Source: UBA3210 sp048359995
GTDB lineage: Bacteria > Bacillota_I > Bacilli_A > RFN20 > CAG-449
Assembly: GCA_048359995.1 (NCBI GenBank)
Contig: DBGCPK010000017.1
Location: 62,001-126,000, forward strand
Length of the DNA stretch: 64,000 nt
Direction of reading: 5' to 3'
Shown: piece by piece, positions 33,698 through 42,027 of the stretch
Position numbering within the stretch: the first letter of the stretch is position 1
How the letters are laid out: the number at the start of each line of letters is the position of its first letter
The notes under the pieces: generated by a model
The model's input: the letters and a program-made list of their open reading frames with translations, nothing else
What the model was told of the DNA's origin: nothing
Database searches by the model: none
Translations under genes and position numbers: made by a program

Positions 33698-34390
33698 ATG
33701 GAGTTTGAAGAAGAAATATTCGCAAGAAGACGATGGGATTTCGACTTGATGGAGAATTACGGATTTCGCTCGTATGGAGAAGAGCGTCGATACGAAGAAA
33801 GGCTGATGAACGGAGACTTCAAGGCGATCGTCGATGTCGATGCTTTCGGATCGATCAAAGGTACGATTATCGATCTTTCGCTCGGAGAAGAGTACGAGAA
33901 TTGGAAAATCCCGTCGGTTCGGGGTGAATTCGTGCAGAAAATTCGAGACGAATACCGCGGAATGTTGAAAAGAATCGCGGAAAAATGCATGAGACCGTCC
34001 TTTTTCTTTTCGGCTCAGGCCAACCGTCTTGCCGAGCGGATCGTCCGAGAGTTCGGCGATTATCCCGAAACCGTCTTTGAAAACTCCCCGGGTCACGGCC
34101 TGTTTCGAAATCCGGAAAATCGAAAATGGTATGCTTTGGTATTGAGAATCGATCTTACGGGAATGACGGGAGAAAAACGAATCGGAGAAATCCTCAACTT
34201 GAAAATCGAACCGGAAAAAAGAGAATCGATTCTCGCGAAAGAGGGAATATTTCCCGCGTATCATATGAACAAGATGAAATGGGTTTCCGTCGTACTCGAC
34301 GGACGGGTCGACGACGAGTTCGTTTTTGCCTTGATCGCAATCAGCCGACGGCTTTCTTCCGAGAGGAAAAATCGCTCGAAGCGTTTATAA
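33698..34390 (+). CDS. MmcQ/YjbR-family protein
   Basis: 230 aa. An N-terminal charged half (EEIFARRRWDFDLMENYGF, VDVDAFGSIKGTIID) precedes the YjbR fold at about 105-220: ANRLAERIVREFGDYPE, RKWYALVLRIDL, LNLKIEPEKRESIL, GIFPAYHMNKMKWVSVVLDG. YjbR proteins have a CyaY-like fold and are presumed to bind DNA, with no proven role. The long N-terminal domain is not in the minimal family of about 115 residues. ATG 33698 follows ACGGAGA; two earlier in-frame starts lie upstream of it. It stands alone, divergent from the lysine operon. Confidence 0.8.
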   Translation: MEFEEEIFARRRWDFDLMENYGFRSYGEERRYEERLMNGDFKAIVDVDAFGSIKGTIIDLSLGEEYENWKIPSVRGEFVQKIRDEYRGMLKRIAEKCMRPSFFFSAQANRLAERIVREFGDYPETVFENSPGHGLFRNPENRKWYALVLRIDLTGMTGEKRIGEILNLKIEPEKRESILAKEGIFPAYHMNKMKWVSVVLDGRVDDEFVFALIAISRRLSSERKNRSKRL

Positions 34391-34430
34391 AAATGGTTTC
34401 CCGACGAATACTATGATCGGGAGAATGAAG

Positions 34431-35423
34431 ATGAAGATATTGTTTTACGGTGCGAAGAATTACGATATAAACGCCTTTCGAAACCAACTGCCGAAGTATA
34501 ACGGTATCGAGGTGACTTTTGTGGAAGCCGAATTGGAAGTCCATACGGCAGAGATGGCTTCGGGATACGAGGCTATCTGCCTTTTTGTTCATCATCAGGT
34601 CGACGCGTTCATCGCGCGAATTCTGAAAAAGGGAGGAGTTCGGCTGATCTTGCTTCGATGCGCAGGATTCAATCAAATCGATTTATCCGCATGCCTGAAA
34701 GAGGATATTCTCGTAATGCGCGTTCCCGATTATTCGCCCGAAGCCGTCGCCGAAATGGCGATGAGTTTGGCTTTGGCGGTCAATCGAAAAATTCATAAGG
34801 CTTATATCAAAGTGCGCGAAAACAACTTCTCGTTAGTCGGATTGATCGGCACGAATTTCTACGGAAAGACGGCAGGCATCGTCGGCTTCGGCAGAATCGG
34901 TCAGGCGATGGCGCGAATCTGTCGTGGTTTCGGTATGAAAGTGATCGCTTACGACGAATACTCGCACAAAAAGACAGCATATGTGCGGAAAGTAACTTTG
35001 GAAGAATTGCTGAAAAGTTCCGACTTGATCTCTTTGCATTGCCCGTTAACCGAAGAAACGCAACATCTCATCGACGAGAAAACCATCGCGATGATGAAAG
35101 ACGGGGTTATTTTGGTCAATACTTCTCGGGGAGGCCTCGTCAAAACCGACGATTTGATCAAAGGAATAAGAGAAAAGAAGTTCTTCGGCGTCGCTCTCGA
35201 TGTTTACGAAGAAGAAAGCGACTTCGTATTTGAGAATTTGGAAGAGAATATTTTGGCGCACTCCACGCCTGCAAGGCTTCTCTCTTTTCCCAATGTCATC
35301 GTTACTTCACATCAAGCTTTTCTGACTCGGGAAGCGTTGGACGCGATCGCAAAAACCACTTTGGACAATGCGCTCAGTTATCTGAATCGGAGACCCATTG
35401 AGGGAAATATAGTAAAAAAATAA
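34431..35423 (+). CDS. D-lactate dehydrogenase family protein
   Basis: 330 aa 2-hydroxyacid dehydrogenase. NAD-binding motif GIVGFGRIGQAMARI (about 148-162). Catalytic Arg in VNTSRGGLV, Glu in ALDVYEEE, His in VTSHQAFLT. The loop around RCAGFNQIDL and the long insert before the catalytic His are those of fermentative LdhA, which reduces pyruvate to D-lactate with NADH. ATG 34431 is best placed after GGGAGA; two in-frame ATGs lie just upstream. It is followed by the lexA promoter after 8 bases, so it is probably monocistronic. Confidence 0.88.
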   Translation: MKILFYGAKNYDINAFRNQLPKYNGIEVTFVEAELEVHTAEMASGYEAICLFVHHQVDAFIARILKKGGVRLILLRCAGFNQIDLSACLKEDILVMRVPDYSPEAVAEMAMSLALAVNRKIHKAYIKVRENNFSLVGLIGTNFYGKTAGIVGFGRIGQAMARICRGFGMKVIAYDEYSHKKTAYVRKVTLEELLKSSDLISLHCPLTEETQHLIDEKTIAMMKDGVILVNTSRGGLVKTDDLIKGIREKKFFGVALDVYEEESDFVFENLEENILAHSTPARLLSFPNVIVTSHQAFLTREALDAIAKTTLDNALSYLNRRPIEGNIVKK

Positions 35424-35431
35424 ATTCCGCC

Positions 35432-35460
35432 TTGACAAAGGGAAAAAGAAGAAAGATAAT
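35432..35460 (+). promoter_or_regulatory. lexA promoter
   Basis: TTGACA (35432-35437), 17-base spacer, GATAAT (35455-35460). Confidence 0.85.
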
Positions 35461-35467
35461 GAGAGTA

Positions 35468-35481
35468 CGAACGAACGTTCG
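35468..35481 (+). promoter_or_regulatory. LexA (SOS) box
   Basis: CGAACGAACGTTCG, matching the Gram-positive box CGAAC-N4-GTTCG, placed at the transcription start. It implies autoregulation. Confidence 0.9.
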
Positions 35482-35533
35482 CGGTTGAGAATCGTACGCG
35501 TTAAAAGGCGAGAGTGTATATGGGGGAGAAAAG

Positions 35534-36115
35534 ATGAGCGAAAGGAATCGGCAACAGGAAGAAAGGGTGTACCGATACGTTGAAGAGTATTGCGAGAAAT
35601 ATCAGGGAAGCCCGAGTGTCGACGAAGTGGCAAAAGCGATCGGGCGATCGAAAAGCACGACGCATAAAGTGCTGAAAAGGCTGGAAGAAGAGAAAAGATT
35701 AACACGGAATGAAAAAGGAAACTACGTGAAAGAGATAAGCGGCGTGAGAAAGATACCGTTGATCGGGGAGATCGCCTGCGGGAAACCGATCTACGCGGAA
35801 GAGAATATCGAGAGTTATCTGCCATTGCCGAAAGAGATGTTCGGAAGAGGGGAGTACTACGCGCTGAAAGCGAAAGGGGATTCGATGATCGGCGCGGGGA
35901 TCGAAGACGGGGATATCGTGTTTGTGAAGAAGCAGGATTATGCGAAAGAAGGAGATATCGTTGTAGCGCTTATCGAAGACGAAGCGACGTTGAAACGATT
36001 GAAAACGAGGAAAGAAGGAATCGTATTGCACGCGGAAAACGAGAGATACGAAGATATCTGCGTGGAAGAATTGAGGATACAGGGAGTCGCGGTGAAAGTG
36101 TTGAAGAACATCTGA
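35534..36115 (+). CDS. lexA: LexA-type SOS repressor
   Basis: 193 aa. N-terminal winged helix (VYRYVEEYCEKYQGSPSVDE, AKAIGRSKSTTHKVLKRLEE) and C-terminal S24 autoprotease. The cleavage region reads EIACGKPIYAEENIE, where the scissile bond would be Cys-Gly or Ala-Cys, not the common Ala-Gly. Ser in AKGDSMIGAGI and Lys in ATLKRLK form the catalytic dyad. It represses its own transcription through the box at 35468 and is cleaved with RecA filaments after DNA damage. ATG follows GGGGGAG. The next gene, 14 bases away, is probably in the same transcript. Confidence 0.92.
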   Translation: MSERNRQQEERVYRYVEEYCEKYQGSPSVDEVAKAIGRSKSTTHKVLKRLEEEKRLTRNEKGNYVKEISGVRKIPLIGEIACGKPIYAEENIESYLPLPKEMFGRGEYYALKAKGDSMIGAGIEDGDIVFVKKQDYAKEGDIVVALIEDEATLKRLKTRKEGIVLHAENERYEDICVEELRIQGVAVKVLKNI

Positions 36116-36129
36116 GGGAGAGAGAAGAA

Positions 36130-36486
36130 ATGAATTACAGTTACGCGAAAGGAATGGACAGGACGATACAGGAACTGGAAGAATACGGGTTCGAAGTGGA
36201 GAAAGACGGAGAGAACTACTTGGTATCCTTTGACGGAAGTTTGAGGAAACAATGGGAAAATTACGTTGCGGAGAAGATAAGAAAGGACGAATGGAACGAA
36301 TATGTGAACGGAGAGGAGATCGTATTTTTGTTCCGGACGGAAGAAGGGATAAAAAAGTACATCGTGAAAAACGGAGAAAACGAAGAAGTGCTGAGGATGT
36401 GCGAAAAGATGAGCAACCATCGTTACGACTCCCTCTTCTCTATGCTCCTCGCCAATCCCTTTTATCGTTTGATTTTGGAAAAGTAA
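36130..36486 (+). CDS. small protein in the lexA operon
   Basis: 118 aa, unknown. Charged, alpha/beta character (MDRTIQELEEYGFEVEKDGE, NYLVSFDGSLRKQWENYVAE, EEIVFLFRTEEGIKKYIV). No signal peptide or membrane segment. A strong GAGGGAGAG ribosome-binding site and 14-base spacing from lexA point to cotranscription and therefore SOS induction. Its function cannot be read; it could be a damage-response accessory protein. Confidence 0.65.
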   Translation: MNYSYAKGMDRTIQELEEYGFEVEKDGENYLVSFDGSLRKQWENYVAEKIRKDEWNEYVNGEEIVFLFRTEEGIKKYIVKNGENEEVLRMCEKMSNHRYDSLFSMLLANPFYRLILEK

Positions 36487-36504
36487 AAAAGGGGAAATCG
36501 GTTA

Positions 36505-37083
36505 ATGGATATATATGAGAGCTGCCCGAAGTTGGAAAGCCGACGCTTTCTGTTGAGGCTTATTGATGAGGAAGATCTCGACGATCTCATAGAGATATAC
36601 TCGGATAAAAACGCTTTGCCGTTTTTTAACAGCGATAATTGCCATGGTGACAATTTTTACTATCCGACGAAAGAAAAAATGCAAAAGGCAATTCGATTTT
36701 GGATAACCTCTTATAAGGAACGATGGTTCGTACGATGGACGATCGTCGATAAATCGATCGGAAAAGCGATCGGGACGATTGAAATGTTTCATCGGGAATC
36801 GGACGACGCTTTCAATCATTGCGGTGTCATCCGCGTCGACGTGGGAAGCCGCTATGAAAATGCGGCGGATATATACGATATTCTTTCGCTGTTCATTCCT
36901 CCGTCGTTCGATCTGTTTCGCTGTACGGAAGTGATTACCAAAGCGCCGATTTACGCCGTTGAACGTACGGAAGCGTTAAAAAAAATCGGATTTCACGAAT
37001 CGGAGCATCGGATGATCGGAACCTACGACCGCTACGTTTACAAAGATTATTGGACGATCGGGGAAAAAGATGTGCTAAAATAG
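36505..37083 (+). CDS. GNAT-family N-acetyltransferase
   Basis: 192 aa. RimJ/RimL-like acetyltransferase pattern: ESRRFLLRLIDEEDLDDLIE at the start, WTIVDKSIGKAIGTIEMFHR in the central beta strands, and ERTEALKKIGFHES near the C-terminus where acyl acceptors are placed. The pyrophosphate-binding loop is weak. Substrate unknown. It starts 18 bases after the preceding gene with AAGGGG upstream and lies 18 bases before the nitroreductase, so 35534-37623 may be one transcript. Confidence 0.7.
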   Translation: MDIYESCPKLESRRFLLRLIDEEDLDDLIEIYSDKNALPFFNSDNCHGDNFYYPTKEKMQKAIRFWITSYKERWFVRWTIVDKSIGKAIGTIEMFHRESDDAFNHCGVIRVDVGSRYENAADIYDILSLFIPPSFDLFRCTEVITKAPIYAVERTEALKKIGFHESEHRMIGTYDRYVYKDYWTIGEKDVLK

Positions 37084-37101
37084 AAAGCGGAGGAAAAAAA
37101 G

Positions 37102-37623
37102 ATGGACAATTCGACATTGGAAGTGCTGAAAACGCGAAGGAGTATTCGACAATTCAGTAAGAAAGCGATTCCGGAAGGAATCCTCGGTCAAATCATCGAA
37201 GCGGGATTATATGCGCCGACGGGGAGAGGAAGTCAGAATCCGATCATCGTTGCGATTGAAAATCCGGAAGTTCGCGAGAAATTTGCTCGGAAAAACGCTG
37301 AAATCATGGGCAGAAGTGGCGATCCGTTTTACGGTGCGCCTGTGATCCTGATCGTTTTAAGCAAGAGGGATCACTTGGCTAAATACGACGGCAGTTGCGT
37401 GATTTCCAACCTGATGAACGCAGCGTGGGCTTTGGGAATAGGATCCTGTTGGATTCATCGTGCCGAAGAAGAATTTGACTCTTCTTTCGGAAAGGAATTT
37501 CTGCATTCGCTGAATATTGAAGGCGATTACGAGGGAATCGGTCACGTCGCATTGGGCTATATCGACGGAGAGTTACCAGAACCGAAACCGCGCAAGGAAA
37601 ACCGAGTTTTTTACGTGCGATAA
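37102..37623 (+). CDS. nitroreductase-family FMN oxidoreductase
   Basis: 173 aa, the short form of the family. FMN-binding motifs: KTRRSIRQFSKKAIP, AGLYAPTGRGSQNP, and ALGIGSCWIHRAEEEF with the late GIGHVALGYIDGE. It uses NAD(P)H to reduce nitro compounds, quinones or flavins as a dimer. ATG preceded by GGAGGAAAAAA. Downstream gap with a terminator at 37749. Confidence 0.88.
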   Translation: MDNSTLEVLKTRRSIRQFSKKAIPEGILGQIIEAGLYAPTGRGSQNPIIVAIENPEVREKFARKNAEIMGRSGDPFYGAPVILIVLSKRDHLAKYDGSCVISNLMNAAWALGIGSCWIHRAEEEFDSSFGKEFLHSLNIEGDYEGIGHVALGYIDGELPEPKPRKENRVFYVR

Positions 37624-37748
37624 ATCGAATTTATCTGAAAAGCCCTCTGAAAACGCTGTATTTTCAAGGCATTTCGCCTGCTTTGTATTCTAACCTTATG
37701 CATTCCTTGTTTTTGCCTTACGAGCCGAAACAAGGGAAACTTTTTATC

Positions 37749-37771
37749 AAAGCGTCAAACCGCTTTTTTTT
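37749..37771 (+). terminator. terminator after nitroreductase
   Basis: AAAGCG/CGCTTT stem, TCAAAC loop, eight T. The rest of the gap 37624-37868 holds no supported gene. Confidence 0.65.
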
Positions 37772-37868
37772 GGGTAATAAGCCCTCGACGTTTGAAAGCG
37801 AAATACACCTCTCGCACAAGCTTACGGTTTGTACAAGGGATATTTCGTTTCATACATATAAGTGAGTT

Positions 37869-38486
37869 TTAAAATAATGCCAATAATTCCGACAGATTCT
37901 CTACTTCATAGTCTGCCTGTTCATATTTATGAATAGCCCTTGCCAATCCCCCAAGACCTTGTTTTATCCATATCGTTTTCATACCAACTTTTTTGGCGGG
38001 TACGATGTCGTTATCCAATCTGTCGCCAACCATAACAGTATTATCAGGCAAGCACTTTGCAAAGGTCAATGCACGATGAAATATCGCTATATCCGGTTTT
38101 GAAAGACCTTCCTCCGCAGATGCTAAAATAATATCAAAATACTTTAAAAGACCCCAGTTTGAAAGGCGTTCTTTCGTTCCCGGACTTTGATTTGCGATAA
38201 TGCCAAGACGGTATCCTTTGACGGTCAACTGTTTTAAAACAGATTCCGCATCGGCATATGGTCTTTCCACCTCTTTATGCCATAGCGGTAATTCTATACC
38301 GTAATACTTGGCAGCTTCGTGATCACCTTTCAGATTCTGCTTTGAAAATTCGATAACTTTTCTTTCAAAATCATCGGAGCTGATCGTTGTCCCCGCAACA
38401 GCTTCAAGATATCTAAGTTGATAGCATTCACTTTCGTCTATAAGTGTTGAACCGATATCGAAGAAAATCCATTTTGCATTTATCAT
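37869..38486 (-). CDS. HAD-superfamily hydrolase
   Basis: 205 aa. Motif I FFDIGSTLID has the nucleophile Asp but glycine-serine in place of the usual GT-variant order (DxGST). Motif II is IIANQS, motif III Lys in GLSKPDIAIF, motif IV VMVGDRLDNDI. It is a phosphatase or phosphoglycolate phosphatase-like enzyme of unknown substrate. ATG 38486 follows GGGAGGAG; the open frame upstream lacks a ribosome-binding site. Convergent with the nitroreductase gene. Confidence 0.82.
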   Translation of the reverse strand: MINAKWIFFDIGSTLIDESECYQLRYLEAVAGTTISSDDFERKVIEFSKQNLKGDHEAAKYYGIELPLWHKEVERPYADAESVLKQLTVKGYRLGIIANQSPGTKERLSNWGLLKYFDIILASAEEGLSKPDIAIFHRALTFAKCLPDNTVMVGDRLDNDIVPAKKVGMKTIWIKQGLGGLARAIHKYEQADYEVENLSELLALF

Positions 38487-38670
38487 TTTTGCTCCTCCCG
38501 ATGGCGAACCCATAACCGGTTGTCTCCACAACGCTGTTATATTCTGCGTCAGATTTTTCATCTCTTGTTTTTACCTTTTATAAAATCGTGATATCATATG
38601 TCTTTTTTAGCATACTTTCGAAACGGAAGTCGCTTTCAGATGACAGTGGAGAAAGAGATCGCAAGAAACT

Positions 38671-39324
38671 TTATCGGACAAGGGCCTTTGAAGACAGCCG
38701 TATCAACCCGTAAAAGGCGATCGATCCCACCGAATTGCCCAGAATAATCAAAAATATAGAGCCGACGGCTTTTCCGTTCCAGATTCCCGAGGCCGAAAAA
38801 TAAAACATATCCGCGACGCAATGCTCGAAACCGCAGAGAATGAAGATGGCGACCGGAATGAAAATGCCGATCGTTTTGATGAGCGGGTGAAAGTCTCGTC
38901 TGGCAATTTCTACGGCAAGGAAGATCAGAATGCCGCAGAAAAAAGACAGTATTAGGAGATTGATCGGCGAAGTGGATAGTTTGGTTTGACTGACGGATAA
39001 AGCGTTTTGGTATACGACAGTCAGGCGCTCGTCGCAAGAATGACCGAGATAGAAGAGGTAACCGGTTCCTATCGAACCGATCGCGTTGCCGATGAGGCAG
39101 GTTAGCAGATCGGCGAGAAAAGACGGTTTGTTTTCGAAGACGTAACCGATTTTTCCGGTATAAAGATACAATTTGAAAAAGACGACGACGAACAGACCGA
39201 AAGCAAAGAGCAGCGACGCGCCGATCGTAGAGCTTTCTTTTGCCGAAAGAAATACAAGACCGCCGATGCTGATCATGATTCCGGCGGTCAAGGACGAAAT
39301 CAAAATGTAAATATATTTTTTCAT
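38671..39324 (-). CDS. formate/nitrite transporter family protein
   Basis: 217 aa with six membrane segments. FNT features: GLVFLSAKESSTIGASLLFA, LYTGKIGYVFENKP, and the diagnostic CGFEHCVADMFYFSASG plus ILGNSVGSIAFYG. These form pentameric channels for formate, nitrite, hydrosulfide or lactate. It is shorter than FocA (about 280). In a D-lactate producing anaerobe, export of formate or lactate is the likely role. The preceding 3' gap 38487-38670 carries no gene. Confidence 0.85.
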   Translation of the reverse strand: MKKYIYILISSLTAGIMISIGGLVFLSAKESSTIGASLLFAFGLFVVVFFKLYLYTGKIGYVFENKPSFLADLLTCLIGNAIGSIGTGYLFYLGHSCDERLTVVYQNALSVSQTKLSTSPINLLILSFFCGILIFLAVEIARRDFHPLIKTIGIFIPVAIFILCGFEHCVADMFYFSASGIWNGKAVGSIFLIILGNSVGSIAFYGLIRLSSKALVR

Positions 39325-39456
39325 AACTGCACCTCGAATCCTATTTTATCAGCATCGTCTCCTTCCGTTAAGTTTTTTCGCGATCTTTCTCATTGTCAAG
39401 CGAATAGTTTTGCCGTTCACCGCCATAATAGTTAGTGGAAAAAGGAGTGAAGTTTC

Positions 39457-39897
39457 ATGAAACAAGAAACGGTTATGAATCACTTTGTCACCGCGATTGC
39501 GATGGGCGAGGAAATTTTCAGAATTTATCAAGAGAAAGCGGGCGATCAAAAACTCAAATTGATTTTGATCGATTTTATCTCGTCTTTCGATAATCAGAAA
39601 GAAAATCTGATCAACGAATTGATCGCCGCGAACTTCCAGACGGCGGAAGAATATTCGATTTTGCAGAAAAATGCGATTGCAATGGAAAAAATGAGAACGA
39701 AACTCATCAAAGACGATTACGAATTGGGAATTCACATCATCGACACGATGGGGTCGGCCATCAAAGGGGCATTGAAATATTATCGGAAATGCGATCCCGA
39801 TATTCGGATCAAATTCAAGAAGTCTGTCAGAGAAATTCTCGTCAATTACGAAAATATTATCGGCAAAATCAAGACTTATTTGATCAATCTGGAATAA
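39457..39897 (+). CDS. helical protein of unknown function
   Basis: 146 aa, predicted almost entirely alpha-helical (VTAIAMGEEIFRIYQEKAGD, QKENLINELIAANFQTAEEY, SAIKGALKYYRKCDPDIRIK). The arrangement resembles a four-helix bundle of ferritin-like or DUF2383 type, but metal ligands are not convincing. No signal peptide. ATG follows AAAGGAGTG. A single gene with its own downstream promoter for the next gene at 39902. Confidence 0.6.
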   Translation: MKQETVMNHFVTAIAMGEEIFRIYQEKAGDQKLKLILIDFISSFDNQKENLINELIAANFQTAEEYSILQKNAIAMEKMRTKLIKDDYELGIHIIDTMGSAIKGALKYYRKCDPDIRIKFKKSVREILVNYENIIGKIKTYLINLE

Positions 39898-39901
39898 TTT
39901 C

Positions 39902-39930
39902 TTGTCAACGAATGTCGCCTGTGATATTTT
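39902..39930 (+). promoter_or_regulatory. promoter of the second ABC-F gene
   Basis: TTGTCA (39902-39907), 17-base spacer, TATTTT (39925-39930); a 90-base leader follows. Confidence 0.6.
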
Positions 39931-40020
39931 GTTATCAGGTGATCGCAATGAGAATCTAACACCGATTCTTTTGAAAAATCAGGCAAATATCTTTCTGGAA
40001 AAAACAGGAGGATAGGGCTT

Positions 40021-41562
40021 ATGAAAGAAATCAAAATCGAACATCTGTCGTTGAAAATACGGAATGGAAAAGAGATCATTCGCGATTTCTGCGCCGTTCT
40101 GCACGAAAACGACAAATTGTTTGTCATCGGCGAAGAAGGTAACGGAAAGACGACGTTGCTGAAATATATTTATGATTCTCACACTACGGAAAGTTACGCG
40201 GAAGGAACGAAAACGCTTCCGGATATGCGCATAGGGTATCTGGAACAGCAATCGGACCCATATTGGGAAACCCGCACGGTAGCGGAATATCTGTTCACGC
40301 ACCATTTATACGAAACCATAGACTATGAATTTTATCGCGATTTTAATAAAATCGAAAGATTATTTGCTATTTTTCAATTAGAAGTATCAGACATCGAAGA
40401 ACGCCCGTTTAAATTTTGCTCGGGCGGAGAAAAAGTAAAACTGCAATGGATAAAAATGCTGATCCGGAAATACGATCTTCTTCTCCTCGACGAACCGACT
40501 AACGACCTTGACGCGGATTCTTTGAGAAAACTGGAAGAAATTTTACGTGCCGATCCGACGCCGGCAATCATCGTTTCGCACGACGAAACATTTATTCGAA
40601 ATGTTGCGAATCAAATTCTTCACTTGGAGCAGATCAAGGACAAAACGGAGATGCGTTTTACTTATTTCAAAGGCAGCTATGACGAATATCTTTCCCGTAG
40701 ATCGACAATATTTGACCGTCAGGAAAGGGATCACGTCAGAATCAAAAGAGAAAAGGAAACCAAAGAAAAGAAACTGGCACGACAGCATCAATCTGTCGAA
40801 GACGATCTCAACAGGGCGGTGCGGGATCCCGTGCAAGGAAGACTTTTGGCAAAAAAGATGAAGAACATCAAGGCGCAGGAGAGGCGCTTGCAGAAAATAG
40901 AAGTGACTCCCGAACCGGATTACGAACGGGATATCTCCTTGTTTTTCGATTACGATGTCGGTATTCATCCGAAAACGGAAATACTCGATATTCGCGGAAA
41001 AACGCTTCAAATCGGTCGGAAAGTGCTGATCGACGACTACGACTTTCTTCTGTACGGAAACGCGCACATCGTCATCACCGGGGATAACGGAACGGGGAAA
41101 ACGACCTTGTTGAAAGAACTTTGCGCTCAGATCGATCAAACTCGTTTCAAAGTACAATATGTTCCTCAGAATTACGGGGAACTTCTTCCGCGGAAAATGT
41201 CTGCTTTGGAATATCTAAGCGGCTGTCTTTCCGATTATACGAGGGAAACGCGGAGCCGGATGATGACGCTTTTGGGATGTCTGCATTTTGAGGAAAAGGA
41301 GATGAGAAATCCTCTGTCCGATTTAAGCGGCGGTCAGAAAGTGAAGATTTTGATCGCACTGATCGCATTGAGAAAGGCCGAAGTTCTTGTTCTCGACGAG
41401 ATTACGCGAAATATGTCGCCTTTATCCGAACCGCGGATCCGCGCGCTCTTAAAGGAATTTAAAGGGGCGATTCTCTCAGTATCTCACGATCGGAATTTCA
41501 TCGAAGAAATCGGAGAGCAGGTATATCGTATTCGAAATCGAAAACTGATCCGCATCCGTTGA
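40021..41562 (+). CDS. ABC-F family ATPase, possible ribosome protection type
   Basis: 513 aa. Cassette 1: GEEGNGKTT (about 37-45), CSGGEKVKLQ, LLLLDEPTNDLDAD. Cassette 2: GDNGTGKTT (about 350), LSGGQKVKI, then LVLDEITRNMSP, where the usual DEPTNHLD is changed to DEITRNMS. The interdomain linker (about 220-290) is highly basic. It lacks the C-terminal coiled coil of the first ABC-F protein here. Its length and altered second Walker B region resemble antibiotic-resistance ABC-F proteins (Lsa/Vga/Msr group), but no drug can be assigned. A promoter with a long leader, typical for inducible members, precedes it. Confidence 0.85.
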   Translation: MKEIKIEHLSLKIRNGKEIIRDFCAVLHENDKLFVIGEEGNGKTTLLKYIYDSHTTESYAEGTKTLPDMRIGYLEQQSDPYWETRTVAEYLFTHHLYETIDYEFYRDFNKIERLFAIFQLEVSDIEERPFKFCSGGEKVKLQWIKMLIRKYDLLLLDEPTNDLDADSLRKLEEILRADPTPAIIVSHDETFIRNVANQILHLEQIKDKTEMRFTYFKGSYDEYLSRRSTIFDRQERDHVRIKREKETKEKKLARQHQSVEDDLNRAVRDPVQGRLLAKKMKNIKAQERRLQKIEVTPEPDYERDISLFFDYDVGIHPKTEILDIRGKTLQIGRKVLIDDYDFLLYGNAHIVITGDNGTGKTTLLKELCAQIDQTRFKVQYVPQNYGELLPRKMSALEYLSGCLSDYTRETRSRMMTLLGCLHFEEKEMRNPLSDLSGGQKVKILIALIALRKAEVLVLDEITRNMSPLSEPRIRALLKEFKGAILSVSHDRNFIEEIGEQVYRIRNRKLIRIR

Positions 41563-41574
41563 GATCGCGGAAGA

Positions 41575-41599
41575 ATTTTGAAATCGCGTATTTCAAAAT
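41575..41599. promoter_or_regulatory. inverted repeat before the DtxR-family gene
   Basis: ATTTTGAAAT (41575-41584), CGCGT, ATTTCAAAAT (41590-41599): a perfect 10 bp inverted repeat overlapping the -35 zone of a TATAAT at about 41614. No T tract follows, so an operator is more likely than a terminator. Confidence 0.6.
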
Positions 41600-41643
41600 C
41601 GAACAAAACAGATTATAATAGTATCAATAATCGGAGGTATCAT

Positions 41644-42027
41644 ATGAAAACTTTTGAATCTGAGGAGATGTATCTGGAAACGATACTGGTTTTGCAGCAG
41701 AAGAATTCTGCGGTACGATCGATCGATATCGCACGCGAACTGAATTATTCGCGACCGAGCGTTTCGCGCGGCGTCAACCTTTTGCAGAAAAAAGGGTTTA
41801 TTATAATCGAAAAGAACGGGCTGATTCACTTTACCGAGGAAGGAAAAGCGAAAGCCGAATCGGTTTACGAGAGGCACAGAGTGATTACCGATCTATTGGT
41901 ATTGACGGGGGCGGAAAGAGCGCTGGCAGAGGAAAACGCCTGCCGAATCGAGCATGTCATCTCCGAAGAGATGTTCGAAATTTTGAAAAAATACGTTGCC
42001 GCGCGGAAAGGAGAGAAATCGTGTTAG
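41644..42027 (+). CDS. DtxR/MntR-family metal-dependent repressor
   Basis: 127 aa. An N-terminal winged helix (YLETILVLQQKNSAVRSIDI, ARELNYSRPSVSRGVNLLQK) is followed by a dimerisation region with metal-ligand-like residues (ESVYERHRVITDLLVL, CRIEHVISEEMFEIL). It is slightly shorter than MntR and has no SH3-like domain. It should repress metal-uptake genes with Mn or Fe as corepressor. ATG 41644 follows CGGAGGT. It likely controls itself through the repeat at 41575. Overlaps the alcohol dehydrogenase gene by 7 bases. Confidence 0.85.
   Translation: MKTFESEEMYLETILVLQQKNSAVRSIDIARELNYSRPSVSRGVNLLQKKGFIIIEKNGLIHFTEEGKAKAESVYERHRVITDLLVLTGAERALAEENACRIEHVISEEMFEILKKYVAARKGEKSC

Noticed and set aside
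36252..36518. 88-codon frame overlapping the gene after lexA
   Set aside because: Out-of-frame shadow with Arg/Lys-rich product and no ribosome-binding site; the 36130 frame has both a strong site and normal composition.
37683..37865. 60-codon frame in the gap after the nitroreductase gene
   Set aside because: No ribosome-binding site, interrupted by a terminator hairpin, no protein-like pattern.
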